This document shows positions 35,291 through 47,165 of a stretch of 64,000 nt of DNA, piece by piece. The notes under the pieces were generated by a model. That model worked only from the letters and a program-made list of their open reading frames with translations, was not told the DNA's origin and did no database searches. Position numbers and translations under genes: made by a program. The first letter of the stretch is position 1. Every line of letters starts with the position of its first letter. This DNA is from Halicephalobus mephisto (taxonomy: Eukaryota > Nematoda > Chromadorea > Rhabditida > Panagrolaimidae). The stretch lies in contig SWDT01000133.1 in the NCBI GenBank assembly GCA_009193035.1, positions 62,001-126,000 of the forward strand, in the 5' to 3' direction.

Positions 35291-36335
35291 ATCTCGAACA
35301 AAGAAATGCACAATTGTTGAAGCCAAATCAGATGTTGAAATCTGGTTAATTTAACGGAGAAAATGTTTTTCGACGAAATATGGAAGGCAGTCTTCTTCAA
35401 CAAAATTTGCAAATAAGAATTTTATCTTTCATTGAAAACTTCTGACGACGCCCCAAACTAATTGATAAATGATTAGTTTCATATTTTTATTCGATTTTCG
35501 ACCAAAAACGTGGTTTATTTTAGTTGTGTACCATTTTCGTTGTTTCTTCAGTCGATTACGATCTCCAAAAAAATATAAAACATTTCTGAATTTTCGGATT
35601 CCACACGGTCTCAGAAGGTCTTATTAACGACGATGTCTGTTCGAAATTAGGATTCTGTAGGGAATTTTAGAATTTTTCAGGATTTCATAAAATTTTAGAA
35701 TCTTATAAAAAATTTGAAAACATTAAAATTTTAGAATTTTTCAGAATTTCGTAAAAAATTTGAAAATATTAAAATTTTAGAATTTTTCAGAATTTTATAA
35801 AATTTTAAAATCCTGTAAAAAATTTGAAAATAATAAAATTTTCCAAAAATTTTAGAATTTTTCAGAATTTCATAAAATTTTGAAATATTGTGAAAATTCT
35901 AGAATCTTGTGAAAAAATTTTAATTTTTTCAGAACCTCATGTAATATTATTTACCTTTTTAGAATTTTTCGAGATTTTTGAAAAAATTTTCAGTATTTTG
36001 TGGAATTTTCTAGAATCTTCGATAATTTTTAAACTTTTCTAAAATTTCAAAAAATTCTGAAATTTTTAAATTTTTCTAAAATTTCAAAAAATTCTGAAAT
36101 TTTTAAATTTTTTAGAATTTAGTGGATTTTAGAGTTTTGAAATGATTTTTAATTTTAATAATAATGCCTACCGAAAACCTGAATTTCGGGAATAAAATCC
36201 AAATCTCCTCTGGTTCCTTAATCCATCAAGATAAAGATTTTTTACGCCGATATTTCATAATTTTATATTTTAAAAGTTTTTCAATATGTCGTTGATCTTT
36301 TTTATTCTTTTAATTTCGAATTATTTTAGTTAAAA

Positions 36336-36959
36336 ATGGAAAAACTGATTAAAGAAATAAGAGAAATCTTCGAGGAGGACAACATCAACACGGAGGATAT
36401 CCGTCGGGTTTTGTGCAACTACAAATCCAACCCTCGGGATTGGAAGAAGTATGCCCATTTTGACGCTCATAAGTACACCAGAAATCTCGTCGATGAAGGC
36501 AACGGGAAGTACAATATGCTTATCCTCTGTTGGGGTCCCGGCATGGCCTCCTCCATCCACGACCACACCAACGCCCATTGCTTCGTCAAGATCCTCGATG
36601 GACATCTTACTGAGACCCTTTTCGATTGGCCCAAGGAAGGAGAAGATGTCCCTCTTCGGAAGAACAGTCAGACCACTCACGGGGTCGACGCCGTGACCTA
36701 CATGAGCGACGAAATCGGACTTCACCGTATGGAGAACCCCAGTCACTCCGACGGCTGTGTCAGTCTCCATCTCTACATCCCCCCCTTCGACACCTGCAAG
36801 ATATTCGACGAAAGAACCGGCCGGAACTCCAAATGCGTCGTCACCTTCTACACCAAGTACGGTAAAAAAGTGGATTATCGCGGATCCAAAGAAGGAACAG
36901 TCATCCCACCGTCCGAAGTCGACGAACAAGTGGCTCGTTCTCAGTATTCATTTGTTTAG
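36336..36959 (+). CDS. CDO1: Cysteine dioxygenase type 1
   Basis: Cytosolic non-heme iron enzyme of the cupin fold that oxidises L-cysteine to cysteine sulfinate, the entry step of cysteine catabolism and taurine/sulfate formation. It is 207 residues long and complete. Fe ligands H75, H77 and H130 ([10 protein letters not shown] and GLHRMEN), the Cys-Tyr cofactor pair C82 and Y147, substrate-binding R49 ([14 protein letters not shown]) and H145 are all present. No intron, unlike most genes here. Codons are strongly C/G-ending (CTC, ATC, CCC, TTC) against an AT-rich background. An acceptor-like TTATTTTAG ends 6 nt before the ATG; AATAAA at 37054-37059. It could be highly expressed, an old retrocopy, or simply have lost its introns. 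Confidence 0.97.
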   Translation: MEKLIKEIREIFEEDNINTEDIRRVLCNYKSNPRDWKKYAHFDAHKYTRNLVDEGNGKYNMLILCWGPGMASSIHDHTNAHCFVKILDGHLTETLFDWPKEGEDVPLRKNSQTTHGVDAVTYMSDEIGLHRMENPSHSDGCVSLHLYIPPFDTCKIFDERTGRNSKCVVTFYTKYGKKVDYRGSKEGTVIPPSEVDEQVARSQYSFV

Positions 36960-37374
36960 TCTTCTATGTATACTGTAATTATGGAGCCATCTCCCTAATC
37001 GAATCTCACTTGAAAGAGCATTGAATATTTGTAAAAATGCATATCGGTGAAAAAATAAATGACAGTAATTTGGAATTTTTTTATTTTTTTTGTTTGACGA
37101 AGGGGTTTGATTCCGGTCTGAAAATTGATCAATGGTCTGATGATATATCAGATCGATCAATCGGAAGACCACGTGGTGTTGACGGAAATTGGACTTTTGG
37201 GAAGTGGATTTAGGATTTCGAAATAAAAAATGATTTATTTTAAAAATTATAAAATATGATTTTTGAAAAATTTTCAAAATTTATTTTTGAAAAAAATTAA
37301 TTTTTTTGGAAATTGATGAACTGGAAGATGATTGGAAATTAAAAGTAATTGATTTTAATCGTTTTTCAAGATTT

Positions 37375-38030
37375 TTATGAAATGAGACAGAAATTCTCGA
37401 GCGGAAAATTGTTGTTCATCAAGATAGCTTCGATCAGTCTGATGTAAAAATAAAACTTGTTTAAAAAATTAAGTTTTAAAACGAAAATTTTCGATTGCAA
37501 TAATATTATTGAAATTGTTGTAATAATAGAAAAAATAAAAATGCATATTATAAAATGTGACGTCAATTCTTGAATCGAAAGTCCTTGACGATCGCACATT
37601 TCATCACTCTGATGTAAAAGTCGAATTTTTTTCAAAAAAATCAACTTTTATCAGGGAAATTCTTGATTACAGTAATACTACCAGAGTTTCCAAAGAAACA
37701 TGAGCAATTGAAAATGTATATTACGAAATCCAGAGTGGATTTTTGTCATGAAAATCCTTGATGTAAAAGCCGGATTTTTTCGAAGAAAATTTCAAAAAAA
37801 TCAACTTTTATCGGGAGAATTCTTGATTACAGTAACACTATCGGAATTTCCAAAGAAATATGAACAATTAAAAATGTATATTATAAGATATGAAACCAAT
37901 TCCTGAACTGAAAGTCCTTGATGATCATGATATGTTTCATCACTCTGATGTAAGAGTAGAATTTTTTGAAAAAAATAAAGTAAATTTTTGTCACGAAAAT
38001 TCTCAGTTACTGTAATATCAATAATATTGT
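37375..38030. repeat. About 160-175-bp tandem repeat, about 4 degenerate copies
   Basis: Units contain CACTCTGATGTAAAAGTCGAATTTTTT, ATCAACTTTTATC and TTCTTGATTACAGTAA. TTCTTGATTAC starts at 37661 and 37821, with decayed copies on both sides. No gene lies between CDO1 and this block. Confidence 0.7.
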
Positions 38031-38425
38031 CAAAGTTATCGAAGGCATTAAAAATTATACTTTATAAAATTTGAATTTTTCGTAGTATTATATCTTTATC
38101 TAGAGTACTAAATGCCGTAATAATAGGAAAATATCATTATATAATGGTCTAACACTCAGGAAACCCTATCTGATGTGATGTGTTTTTTCGTACTTCTCAA
38201 TAGAGATAAAACGGACTAGTATTGGACGTTCTGAATATCCCTGATCATGGAGAATATGCATTTATAAGAACAATATTGATGATTTAAACACAGCACCCAG
38301 AAAACCCTGTTTGACGTGATATATTCTTTCTGTACTCCTCAGTGAAGAAACGACTATTTAACCTCGGATGTTCTGAATATCCTTCATTCTGAAGACTCAG
38401 TGTCCACAACAAAAAGATTATTATA

Positions 38426-38597
38426 CAGTCAAACTTGGATATGAGATACCCTTTGGGACTGGGCAAAGTGTATGTTATAAGAAAGGATATGTTATAGAGG
38501 GGGTTAATTTGAAGACAGACTAACCAAACTCATTCAGACCATATTCTATAACAAGAGATATGTTATAAAGGGGGTATCTTATATCCAAGTTCTACTG
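38426..38597. mobile_element. 172-bp MITE, family 1 (CAGT..ACTG, TA target)
   Basis: Terminal inverted repeats start CAGTCAAACTTGGATATG and end CATATCCAAG-like TATATCCAAGTTCTACTG. The 5' side is flanked by TA; the 3' TA appears mutated to CA. Two relatives lie at 52426 and 52651. TA targets and CAGT ends fit non-autonomous Tc1/mariner-pogo elements. Confidence 0.8.
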
Positions 38598-38737
38598 CAT
38601 AGTAGTGCAACACTCAGGAAACACTAACCATCATGATGTATTCTTTTCTACATTCCTCAGTAGAAAGAAAACATATTAACTTCAGACATTCTGAATATCC
38701 TTGATTTTTGAAGATTAAGCGTTCATAACGACAATAT

Positions 38738-39055
38738 AGTCCTCGGATAGTACAATGGTAGTACACGTGAATTCAAATTCACGAAACCCGGGTTCGATTC
38801 CCAACCGAAGAACGGCAGCTAGAAGCCTAGCCCGCAAGTTACTTGTAGATTAAAGAAGCGAAGTCCTCTGCATATCTGTCATTAGAGGCCCGGTTGACCA
38901 AAGACAAGCTAGATGATAAGAAAAATCCCAAGGTCCTAGGAACAGAAGACTCGCACCGACGAATGAGTTGGATCAAAGGTACAAGGGTGTAACTTTAGTA
39001 TTGTGAACTTTGAATGTGCGATATGGGAATAAATGGAATAGAATTTAAATAGAAT
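38738..39055 (+). mobile_element. tRNA-derived SINE with 13-bp target duplication
   Basis: A 318-bp element flanked by ATAACGACAATAT on both sides (38725-38737 and 39056-39068). The tRNA-like head at 38740-38812 has box A TAGTACAATGG and box B GGTTCGATTCC. The acceptor-type stem pairs 6 of 7. A unique body (GGCAGCTAGAAGCC.., CAAAGACAAGCTAG) follows, then a tail with AATAAATGGAATAGAA. The second copy at 53296-53685 confirms both ends. Confidence 0.88.
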
Positions 39056-39239
39056 ATAACGACAATATTATTATATAATAGTGCAACACTCAGGAAACAA
39101 TAACCATCGTGATGTGTTCTTTTCTACATTCCTCAGTAGAAAAAAAACATATTAACTTCAGACATTCTGAATGTCCTTGATTCTGAAGACTCAGTGTCCA
39201 CAACATATGATTCTGAATTCTGTCTTGTAAACTTTAAAC

Positions 39240-40466
39240 TTGGAAATAAGACAGCCGGAGGGCCTTTATTTTGGACAAATCCGACTGCCGACAGTTTTAG
39301 ATTTGATTGATGAATGGTTTGTCGTGGTGGATTTCGTTATTTATCTCCCTCTGTCCGCGAGATGTTGCTAATCTTCCGATATTGTCGGTGGTCAATCCAG
39401 AAAAATTAAAGCGCGTTCATAAAATTTTTGAAATTAAAATTTTCCAAGATATTTTAGAATTTTGTAAAATTTTCCAGAATTTAGTAAAAATCGAAATTTT
39501 CTAAAAATTATAAAAATTCGTGTCGAAATTATTTATGAAAATTAATTTTTACAAAAAATATGATTTTAAAATTTAAGTTTTTCAAAATTTAATAAAAATT
39601 AAAATCTTGAATTTTTAAAAAAAATTGTTTAAATTCGCATCGAAACTATTTTTTATAAAAAAATATAAATTTTTAATTTAAAAAAAATAAATTTTAAAAG
39701 TTTTTTAAAAAACTAAATTTTTATCGAGATTACTTTTTATAAAAAAAATAAATTTTAAAATTGAAAAAAAAAACTAAATTTTTGTTGAGATCACTTTTTA
39801 TAAAAAAAATTAATTTTTAATTTAAAAAATATTAATTTTAAAATAAAAAAAAACTAAATTTTTATTGAGATAGTATTTTTAAAAACTAAGAATTTTTTAT
39901 TTTTTAAATGTTTAAGAATAATTTTTTTATTTCGTAGATTTTATCTACAGTACTTAATTAACATTTTTATTAAGTAATGTGGATATTCCAAATGCCAGAA
40001 AATGAGTTATTTCGTTTCTAAATTTCAGCATTTCCTAATTTGCATATTTTATGGATTGTTTGGCTTTCTTCACTTTTCCAAAGATAAATCACCAGCTTAT
40101 GGCCCCCGAAGGATATTCTTCTTATTTTTAATCCATTTGTAACTTTCGACAGTAACATCGTCGAATTCGAAGACCATAAATAAAACATCCTTCCTGAGCT
40201 TGTCACTCTGACCTCGATTTTTTGGTTTCTGGTCAAATCGGTCTTCTTTGATACATCAAAATTAATTGCCTAAGGTTGTCGGTGTGAAATGACTCCTGAC
40301 GCGAAATATTCCGAAGAGTATTGTTTTCTAAATACACGCAAAATCAATCGCGAAACGATGCCAGATCGATAAATTAAATTTAACTTTTATTATTTTTATT
40401 ATATTTAATAAGACGTATTTATTACGTAGGAAGTAGGAAATGATGTTCCTGACAGAAATAGAAGGA
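39240..40466. other. Gene-free AT-rich spacer with one orphan coding-like segment
   Basis: At 40261-40018 on the minus strand an open frame follows an acceptor-like CAACCTTAG and reads NFDVSKKTDL..KIEVRVTSSGRMFYLWSS..GHKLVIYLWKSEES to a stop. Its composition is more protein-like than the surroundings, but no partner exon or family was recognised. It may be the last exon of a decayed gene. The remainder is A/T simple sequence. Confidence 0.35.
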
Positions 40467-41048
40467 CATAAGTACTGTAGAATCACCTGTAACTGAGCAC
40501 AATGAAGACGTAAGAAATTTTGAACAAAATTTTCAAAAAAAGATCCTAACTGACCGTAATTAATTAGATAATTGTAATCCAATAAATTTTGATCTTAATT
40601 GAACATAATAAACATGTTCAAATAACTTTTTTGTTATTAGAAAATTCAATATCGAGATTTAGAAGATGTCGACAACAACATTAAATCGAATTTTATTCGT
40701 GAAATTCGAGCGAATTAGTTGGAAGTGTTATATTTACATCCATGAAGATTTCGAAATGAAAATAAAATATACATTTTACTTACAAGACTCTGACAGACCA
40801 GAATATTCTACTACTATGCAAAAATTCGATTTAATGTTGTTGTCGACATCTTCTAAATCTCAATATTGAATTTTTTAATAACAAAAAAGTTAATTCAACA
40901 TTTTTATTATGTTCAATTAAGATCAAATTTTATTGGATTACAATTATTTAATTAATTACGGTCAGTTAGGATCTTTTTTTGAAAATTTTGTTCAAAATTT
41001 CTTACGTCTTCATTGCGCTCAGTTACAGGTGATTCTACAGTACTTATG
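40467..41048. repeat. 582-bp long inverted repeat (two 228-bp arms, 126-bp spacer)
   Basis: Left arm 40467-40694 (CATAAGTACTGTAGAATCAC .. AACATTAAATCGAATTTT) is mirrored by right arm 40821-41048 with about 95% identity by eye. The spacer 40695-40820 has no recognised content. No clear flanking target duplication. It could be a foldback transposon or a hairpin-RNA source. Confidence 0.9.
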
Positions 41049-41569
41049 AAGAGGGATTTTATGAAACAAAACAATGTCCACAACGAAGATTGTTGCCAGT
41101 CAAGTTTGTCGGATATCCTACTGTTTTTCGGTTCTTTTGTGAAAACTGTGAATGAAGATCGGAACCCCTGCCGAGATTCAAAAAAACAATCGGTACTCTT
41201 TTATATTTTTTTCAAAATCGATTAGGATAGTGACTGTGGGAATTGTGTCTGTCCATTGTTTTTTTAAGATTGATTTCCTTTGCCTGAGGCGGATGAAACA
41301 AGTTTTAAAAAAAACGATAATTTTGAACAACTTTTTAATGAAAATTTTATGGAATTTCTGATGCTAGAATTTCCTAAATTTTTTTCTAACTTCAAAATCC
41401 CATGAAAAATTCCGAAATTTTTTAGAATATTGAAATTTTAGAATTTTATAAAAATTTTGAATTTAGTTTTAAATTTTAAATTTTTTTGGATTTTGTATAA
41501 ATATGAAATTTCATAAAAAATTCCAGAAATTTGTGTCGAAATAATTTCGTCGTAAAATACATTTTTAAT

Positions 41570-42340
41570 TTCTACAGTATAAATACCGTTAAAATTAAGT
41601 TTTGTATAAATTTTTTAAACATACTGTAATTGTTTATTTAAGTTTTTAAAATTTCAAAATTTTCGAAGAAATTTAATTTTATAAATCTCTTAAATCTTAA
41701 TTTATATCTTTGGATTGAATAAAACTTATTTTTATTTTTCGCAAACTTTTGAAGTATACTGTAGTGGGTTATTTTACTTTAAAAACTAACAAATTTTCAA
41801 AGATTTTTAAATTGATAAATTTTTTAATCTTAATCCATGTTCTTAGATATCTCTTTGGATTGGATAAATCTCATTTTAATTTTTGTAATTTATGTATAAA
41901 CCTTCGAAGCATACTGTAGTGGCTTATTTAACTCTAAAAATTTTATCAATTTAAAAATCTTTGAAATTTTCAAATTCCTTAAATCTTAATCTATATTTTT
42001 AATCATCCCTTTGGATTAGATAAATCTCATTTTAATTTTTGTAATTTATGTATAAAATTTTCAAAAATACTGTAATAGTTTATTTTACTCTAAAAACTAT
42101 CAAATTTTCAAAGATTTTTAAATTCCAAACTTCTTAAATCTTAATCTATATTTTTAATTATCTCTTTACATTGAATAAAATTTATTTTAATTTTTGTAAT
42201 TTATGTATAAAATTTTCAAATATACTGTAATAGTTTATCTAACTCTAAAAACTATCAAATTTTCAAAGATTTTTAAATTGATAAATTTCTTAAATCTTAA
42301 TCTATATTTTTAATTATCTCTTTACATTGGATAAATCCCA
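41570..42340. repeat. About 150-bp tandem repeat, about 5 copies
   Basis: Units contain ATACTGTAATAGTTTATTT, CTATCAAATTTTCAAAGATT and TCTTAATCTATATTTTTAAT. Spacing between ATACTGTA cores is about 135-155 bp. Confidence 0.75.
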
Positions 42341-42879
42341 CTTTCCTGTATTTACAATCCTCTCCTAAAAAGTAGAAGATGAATTAAATCCAGTTCCTGT
42401 TTACGCTCTTGAAAAAACATAATTTTTAAAATTTCGTTGATAATTTTACAACTTTTGTTTCTTCGAGTGGTTGTCAAATTTGAAAATTCGGCAACTTCAA
42501 GTTTTTAGTTTGTCCAGTTTTGCGCGGATTTTTTTAAGCTTTACATCGAGTGACCGAGTCCCGTCAAAACTCGTCGAATCGCAACTGATCTCTTTTGTAA
42601 AATTTAATTTTAAGTCCGAACGAAATTGATCCGAAAAAAAATTTTTTTTGTTTCTAGTTATATCTGGAACTAAAGGAGATTAACGGTCATTTTCCTTCTG
42701 ACAGATCTCCGAAAAGTTTTAAAATTTTTTTTGAAGGTCAGTTGGAATTTTTTTAGAAAATTCAATGACCAGTTCGATTTCGATTTTCAATGTCCAGATG
42801 GCGGTCAAGGTGGATATTATTTTAAAATTTCAAATTCATTTTTTTTTGAAAAATCAAATCTTTATTAAAAAAGTCAAAA

Positions 42880-43620
42880 AATTACTTTTTTGAAAATTTT
42901 GGTCTCGACACGAATTTAATTTCTAAGACCCAACTTTCGTGTTAAGATTATTTTTGTGCGAAAATTTATTTTATTTTTTATAAAAAATTTAGTTATTAAA
43001 AATTACTTTTTTGAAAATTTTGGTCTCGACACGAATTTTATTTCTAAGACCCAACTTTCGTGTTAAGATCGTTTTTGTGTGAAAATTTATTTTATTTTTT
43101 ATAAAAATTACAAAAAATTGCTTTTTTCAAAATTTTGGTCTCGACACGACTAATGAAAGTTGTTTCAGGACCCAACTTTCGCTCAAAGACCTTTTATGTC
43201 TGCTTTTACTTTTTTAACTTTACTTTATGGAAATTTATTAAATAAAATTTGCTATATTTTTAAATCCTGGTCCCAAGACGAATAATAAAAGTCTTTCCAG
43301 AATCCAACTTTCGCGCAAAGACCTTTTATGTTTACTTTTACTTTTTTAACTTTACTTTATGGAAATTTATTAAATAAAATTTGTTATATTTTTAAATTCT
43401 AATCTCAAGACGAATAATAAAAATCTTTCCAAGACTCAACTTTCGCGCAAAGACCTCTTTTCTGCTTTTACTTTTTTAATTTTACTTTAGAAAAATTTAT
43501 GAAATAAAATTTGTTATATTTTTAAATTCTAATCTCAAGACGAATAATAAAAGTCTTTCCAGGACTCAACTTTCGCGCAAAGACCTCTTTTCTGCCCGAT
43601 TTCACTTAATTTTGTTCAAT
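42880..43620. repeat. Two adjacent related arrays, about 120-bp units
   Basis: At 42880-43150 the unit carries TTTTGGTCTCGACACGA and CCCAACTTTCGTGTTAAGA. At 43150-43620 the unit (about 123 bp) carries CAAGACGAATAATAAAAGTC and AACTTTCGCGCAAAGACC. The second type seems to derive from the first. Confidence 0.8.
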
Positions 43621-43929
43621 TATACTTTGTAGAAACTATTGAAACGAAAAATTCCGAGACTTTGCTGTTCCTTAAAATTTCCCGCAATCCAGCGCAAAAT
43701 CAGATTTCCAAGTTTCTTTGACCATTTGCCTGGCGGACATTTGGCAGTCCTCTGAAAAATGCTTTTATCCCAGATGAAAGTTGTTGCCGTCCTTTTCAAT
43801 GCCAGTTATTCCGTCATTTTTTAGGTCATCTTTGGAAATTTTTTGATGAATAAAATTTTCAAAAAAGATAAAAAAATTTAAAAAAGAAAAAATTTCCAAA
43901 GCAAAACACTTGGAAACCTCTCGAGACGA

Positions 43930-44260
43930 GAGTGAATTTCGGATTTTTTACTTTTTAAAAGTTAAAAATTGTTTTTAAAAAAATAATTTGTAATTTTTTG
44001 AATTTTTTACTTTTTAAAAGTTAAAAATTATTTTTTTTTAAAAAATAATTTATAATTTTTTTTATTTTTTACTTTTTAAAAGTTAAAAATTGTTTTTTTT
44101 AAAAAAATAATTTGTAATTTTTTGAATTTTTTACTTTTTAAAAGTTAAAAATTATTTTTTTTTAAAAAATAATTTATAATTTTTCGGATTTTTTACTTTT
44201 TAAAAATTAAAAATTGTTTTTTTTTAAAATAATTTGTAATTTTTTGAATTTTTTTGAATA
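43930..44260. repeat. About 62-bp tandem array, 5 copies
   Basis: Repeating ATTTTTTACTTTTTAAAAGTT-AAAAATTRTTTTTTT-AAATAATTTRTAATTTTT units. Each contains the palindrome ACTTTTTAAAAGT. Confidence 0.8.
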
Positions 44261-44739
44261 AAAAAAATAAAATTTAAAAAAATGGAAAATTTCGTATTTA
44301 ATATAAAAATTATTTTTTTTATCAAAAAGTATAAAAATTTATTTCGAGAAATTTCATTTTTGATTTTTGTAAAAATTTTGAGAAAAATTTTAAAAAATTA
44401 ATTTTTATCAAATTTCTTAAATATTTATTTTGGAATAATTTTTTTAATTTTAAATTTTTATAAAAGTTGGAATTTTGGGAAATTTCTGAATTCCCGCGCA
44501 AAACGATTGAAAGTGTAAAAGTGGCTAATCTGGCAAACCCCTGCCGAAATCGACTCGCGCTGTCCTCACTCGCTCTCTTTTCTTATTTTTTTACAAATTT
44601 CAAAATTTCGTGTTGAAACAATTTAATTTTTAAAATTTAAATTGTTGGATTTTTTAAGTTTAAAATTTCTTAAATTTAAACTTTTTAAAAAATTTCGAAT
44701 TCTTTTAAATTTTTTAAATTTAAATTTCTTTTTACATTT

Positions 44740-44940
44740 TTTTATATTTTTACATTTTTAAATTTTTTTATTTCTTTATTTTTAAATTTCTTTATTTTTA
44801 AATTTTTTTATTTTTATATTTTTACATTTTTTAATTTTTTAATTTTTATATTTTTACATTTTTTAATTTTTTAATTTTTATATTTTTACATTTTTTAATT
44901 TTTTAATTTTTTAATTTTTATATTTTTACATTTTTTAATT
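44740..44940. repeat. About 31-bp AT array
   Basis: TTTTTATATTTTTACATTTT plus TTAATTTTTTAA repeats, about five copies. Confidence 0.75.
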
Positions 44941-45219
44941 TTTGCGCAGAAGAAGCGAGAGTAGAATAAATGATAAATCTAGCAATTTGCCATTGAAGAA
45001 ACTCATTCTTTCGTTACTCAATTTTTATTCCAATTTTCACTAAAATGCTAGAAAATACTGGAAATTTTTCTCAAGACAATTTCAGAAAAAAAGTTTTTCA
45101 AATTTCCTAAAAAATTTTAAATTTTCAAAATAATTTAATTTTGAAGGTTTTTAAAAATTTTAAAAATCACTTTAAAAATAAAAAACTTTTTAAAATTTTA
45201 AAATAGTTTAAAATTTAGA

Positions 45220-45500
45220 ATTTTTTTTAATTTTTAATTGTTGAAATAATGTGATTTAAAAATTTAAAAATTTTTAATTTTCGAAATAATGTGATTTTAA
45301 AATTTTAGAATTTTTTTTATTTTAGAATTTTCGAAATAATGTGATTTAAAAATTTTAGATTTTTTTATTTTCGAAATAATGTGATTTAAAATTTTAAAAA
45401 TTTTTTTTATTTTTTAATTTTCGAAATAATGTGATTTTAAAAATTTTAGAATTTTTTTTTATTTTTTAATTTTCGAAATAATGTGATTTAAAAATTTTTA
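45220..45500. repeat. About 55-bp array, 5-6 copies
   Basis: TTTCGAAATAATGTGATTTAAA is the conserved core of each unit, separated by A/T runs. Confidence 0.8.
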
Positions 45501-45769
45501 TCTTCGGCTTGATCGACCTTGGGGAAAACTGACCTGGCTGAATTTTATTTTATTTTTTCGGATCTTTGATAAAATTCAATTTTATTTCTCCACGTTTTCA
45601 AAAATGCGTAAATTGAGTATTGAATTTAAAAAAAAACTATTTTACGGTTTTCCGGGAAAATGGAACGTTTGGATTATCCGGAGTCATTAATTTTCATTAA
45701 GACCAGGATTAAACAAATTTAACTTTAAAAGTTTTTCCAAAATTGAACATAAATATTTTTTTAAAAGTT

Positions 45770-46425
45770 AGACGATTTTTGAATTTTATAAATTTCGAAA
45801 TTTTTTTGTTTTTAAAAAATAAAATTAGAAAATTTTTAAAAATTTAAATTAAAAATTCTAATTTTTTGAAATTTATCTTAAAACGAAATTATAGCAATTT
45901 TTTAAATTTTTTCAGTATTGTGATTTTTGAAATTTTAGAAAATAAAAAAGAAATTTCCTAAAATAAATTTTTTTAAATTTAAAAAAAATAAAAATTTTTA
46001 AATTCTAATTTTTCAAAATTTGTCTGAAAACAAAGTTATAATAATTTTTTAAATTTTTTCGGTATTGTGATTTTTGAAATTTTAGAAAATTAAAAAATTT
46101 CTTTTTTACTTTAAAAAAAATAAAAATGTTTAATTTTTAAGTTTTTCGAAATTTGTCTGAAAATAAAGTTATAATAATTTTTTCAATAATGAGATTTTTG
46201 AAATTTTAGAAAATTAAAAAATTCTTTTTTAAATTTAAAAAAAATAAAAATTTTTAATTTTTAAGTTTTTCAAAATTTGTCTCAAGACGAAATTATAAAA
46301 ATTTTCTAAAATTTTTTCAGTATTGTGATTTTTGAAATTTTAGAAAATTAAAAAAGTCCATTTTGAAAATGTTGAAAGTTTTTCGAAATTTGTCCCAAGA
46401 CGAAATTATAACAATACTCTTTTTA
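45770..46425. repeat. About 120-130-bp array, about 5 copies
   Basis: Units contain CGAAATTTGTCTGAAAACAA, TTATAATAATTTTTT and GTGATTTTTGAAATTTTAG. Confidence 0.75.
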
Positions 46426-46759
46426 ATTTTTCAGTAAAATGATTATTATTCTTTTTAATCTTTAAAAAGCAAAATGAAATTCAATTTGTCTTTATTGTTC
46501 CTTTTTGAAACCCGGAAACCAAGTTTGTTTTTGACATTTTTGGCCAAAACGGCCATTGGGACTATTTTTCTAAGAAAAGTATCTCGTTCGGATCCGAAAA
46601 ATGAATATTTTTTGTCATTTTTCGGTTTTCTGACTTGAAAGATGTTCCAAAAGCAGACAACAGCAACAATCACTTTTCGCTCTCGAAAGTAATTGTAATT
46701 GTCCTCACTCAGTCATAAGTGTACATTTTAGTCTTTGTTCTATCGAGAAAAATCACGAA

Positions 46760-47165
46760 ATATCCACTTTTATAAAAATTGCAATTCAAATTTCCCGCCA
46801 ATTAGCGTTTTATTTTTACTCCTAAATTGAGACCAGTTTTGTCTAAGTATTGGACCGTTTTTCTATAATAACTTCTTTTTAGAATCATTTTTAAAAATAA
46901 AAATTGCAATTTAAATTTCCCGCCAATTAGCGTTTTGTTTTTACTCCTAAATTGAGACCAGTTTTGTCTAACAATTGGACAGTTTTTCCATAATATCTTT
47001 TTAAACTTCTTTTTAGAATCATTTTTAAAAATAAAAATTGAAAATTAACATATTTAAGTAAATTTTATTAGTAATACTTATTTTTATAAAAATCATCATT
47101 TAAATTTCCCGCCACTTGATTTTTTGTTTTTATTTTTTTATCGAGACCAGTTTTGAAAATTTTTC
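46760..47165. repeat. About 130-bp array, 3 copies
   Basis: Units contain AAATTTCCCGCCAATTAGCG, TAAATTGAGACCAGTTTTGT and TTCTTTTTAGAATCATTTTT. The TTCCCGCCA element is E2F-like. The block lies just upstream of CCDC85. Confidence 0.75.

Larger units (their letters stand above)
32791..36335. other. 3.5 kb gene-free spacer before cysteine dioxygenase
   Basis: No coding exon supported. It contains the 39-bp and 161-bp arrays listed separately, simple AT repeats (34200-34560), and TTTTAGAATTTTTCAGAATTT repeats (35640-36130). The last 100 bp before 36336 should hold the cysteine dioxygenase promoter and an acceptor-like TTATTTTAG. Confidence 0.45.
38140..39230. repeat. About 140-bp satellite with nested insertions
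   Basis: Four units starting near 38147, 38286, 38605 and 39083 share AACACTCAGGAAAC, CTACATTCCTCAGTAGAA and CATTCTGAATATCCTTGAT. A MITE (38426-38597) sits between units 2 and 3, and a SINE (38738-39055) near the end of unit 3. The array is therefore older than both. Confidence 0.8.

Noticed and set aside
36330..36929. 199-residue antisense open frame over CDO1
   Set aside because: Mirror of a codon-biased gene; no independent support and CDO1 has every catalytic residue.
36336..36959. Horizontal transfer of CDO1 from bacteria
   Set aside because: Sequence blocks and the Cys-Tyr cofactor pair match the animal enzyme; GC bias is explained by codon preference, as in RPL13.
38740..38812. Functional tRNA gene
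   Set aside because: Box A and box B are good, but the anticodon loop is not 7 nt, one acceptor pair is broken and the sequence is the head of a SINE with target duplications.
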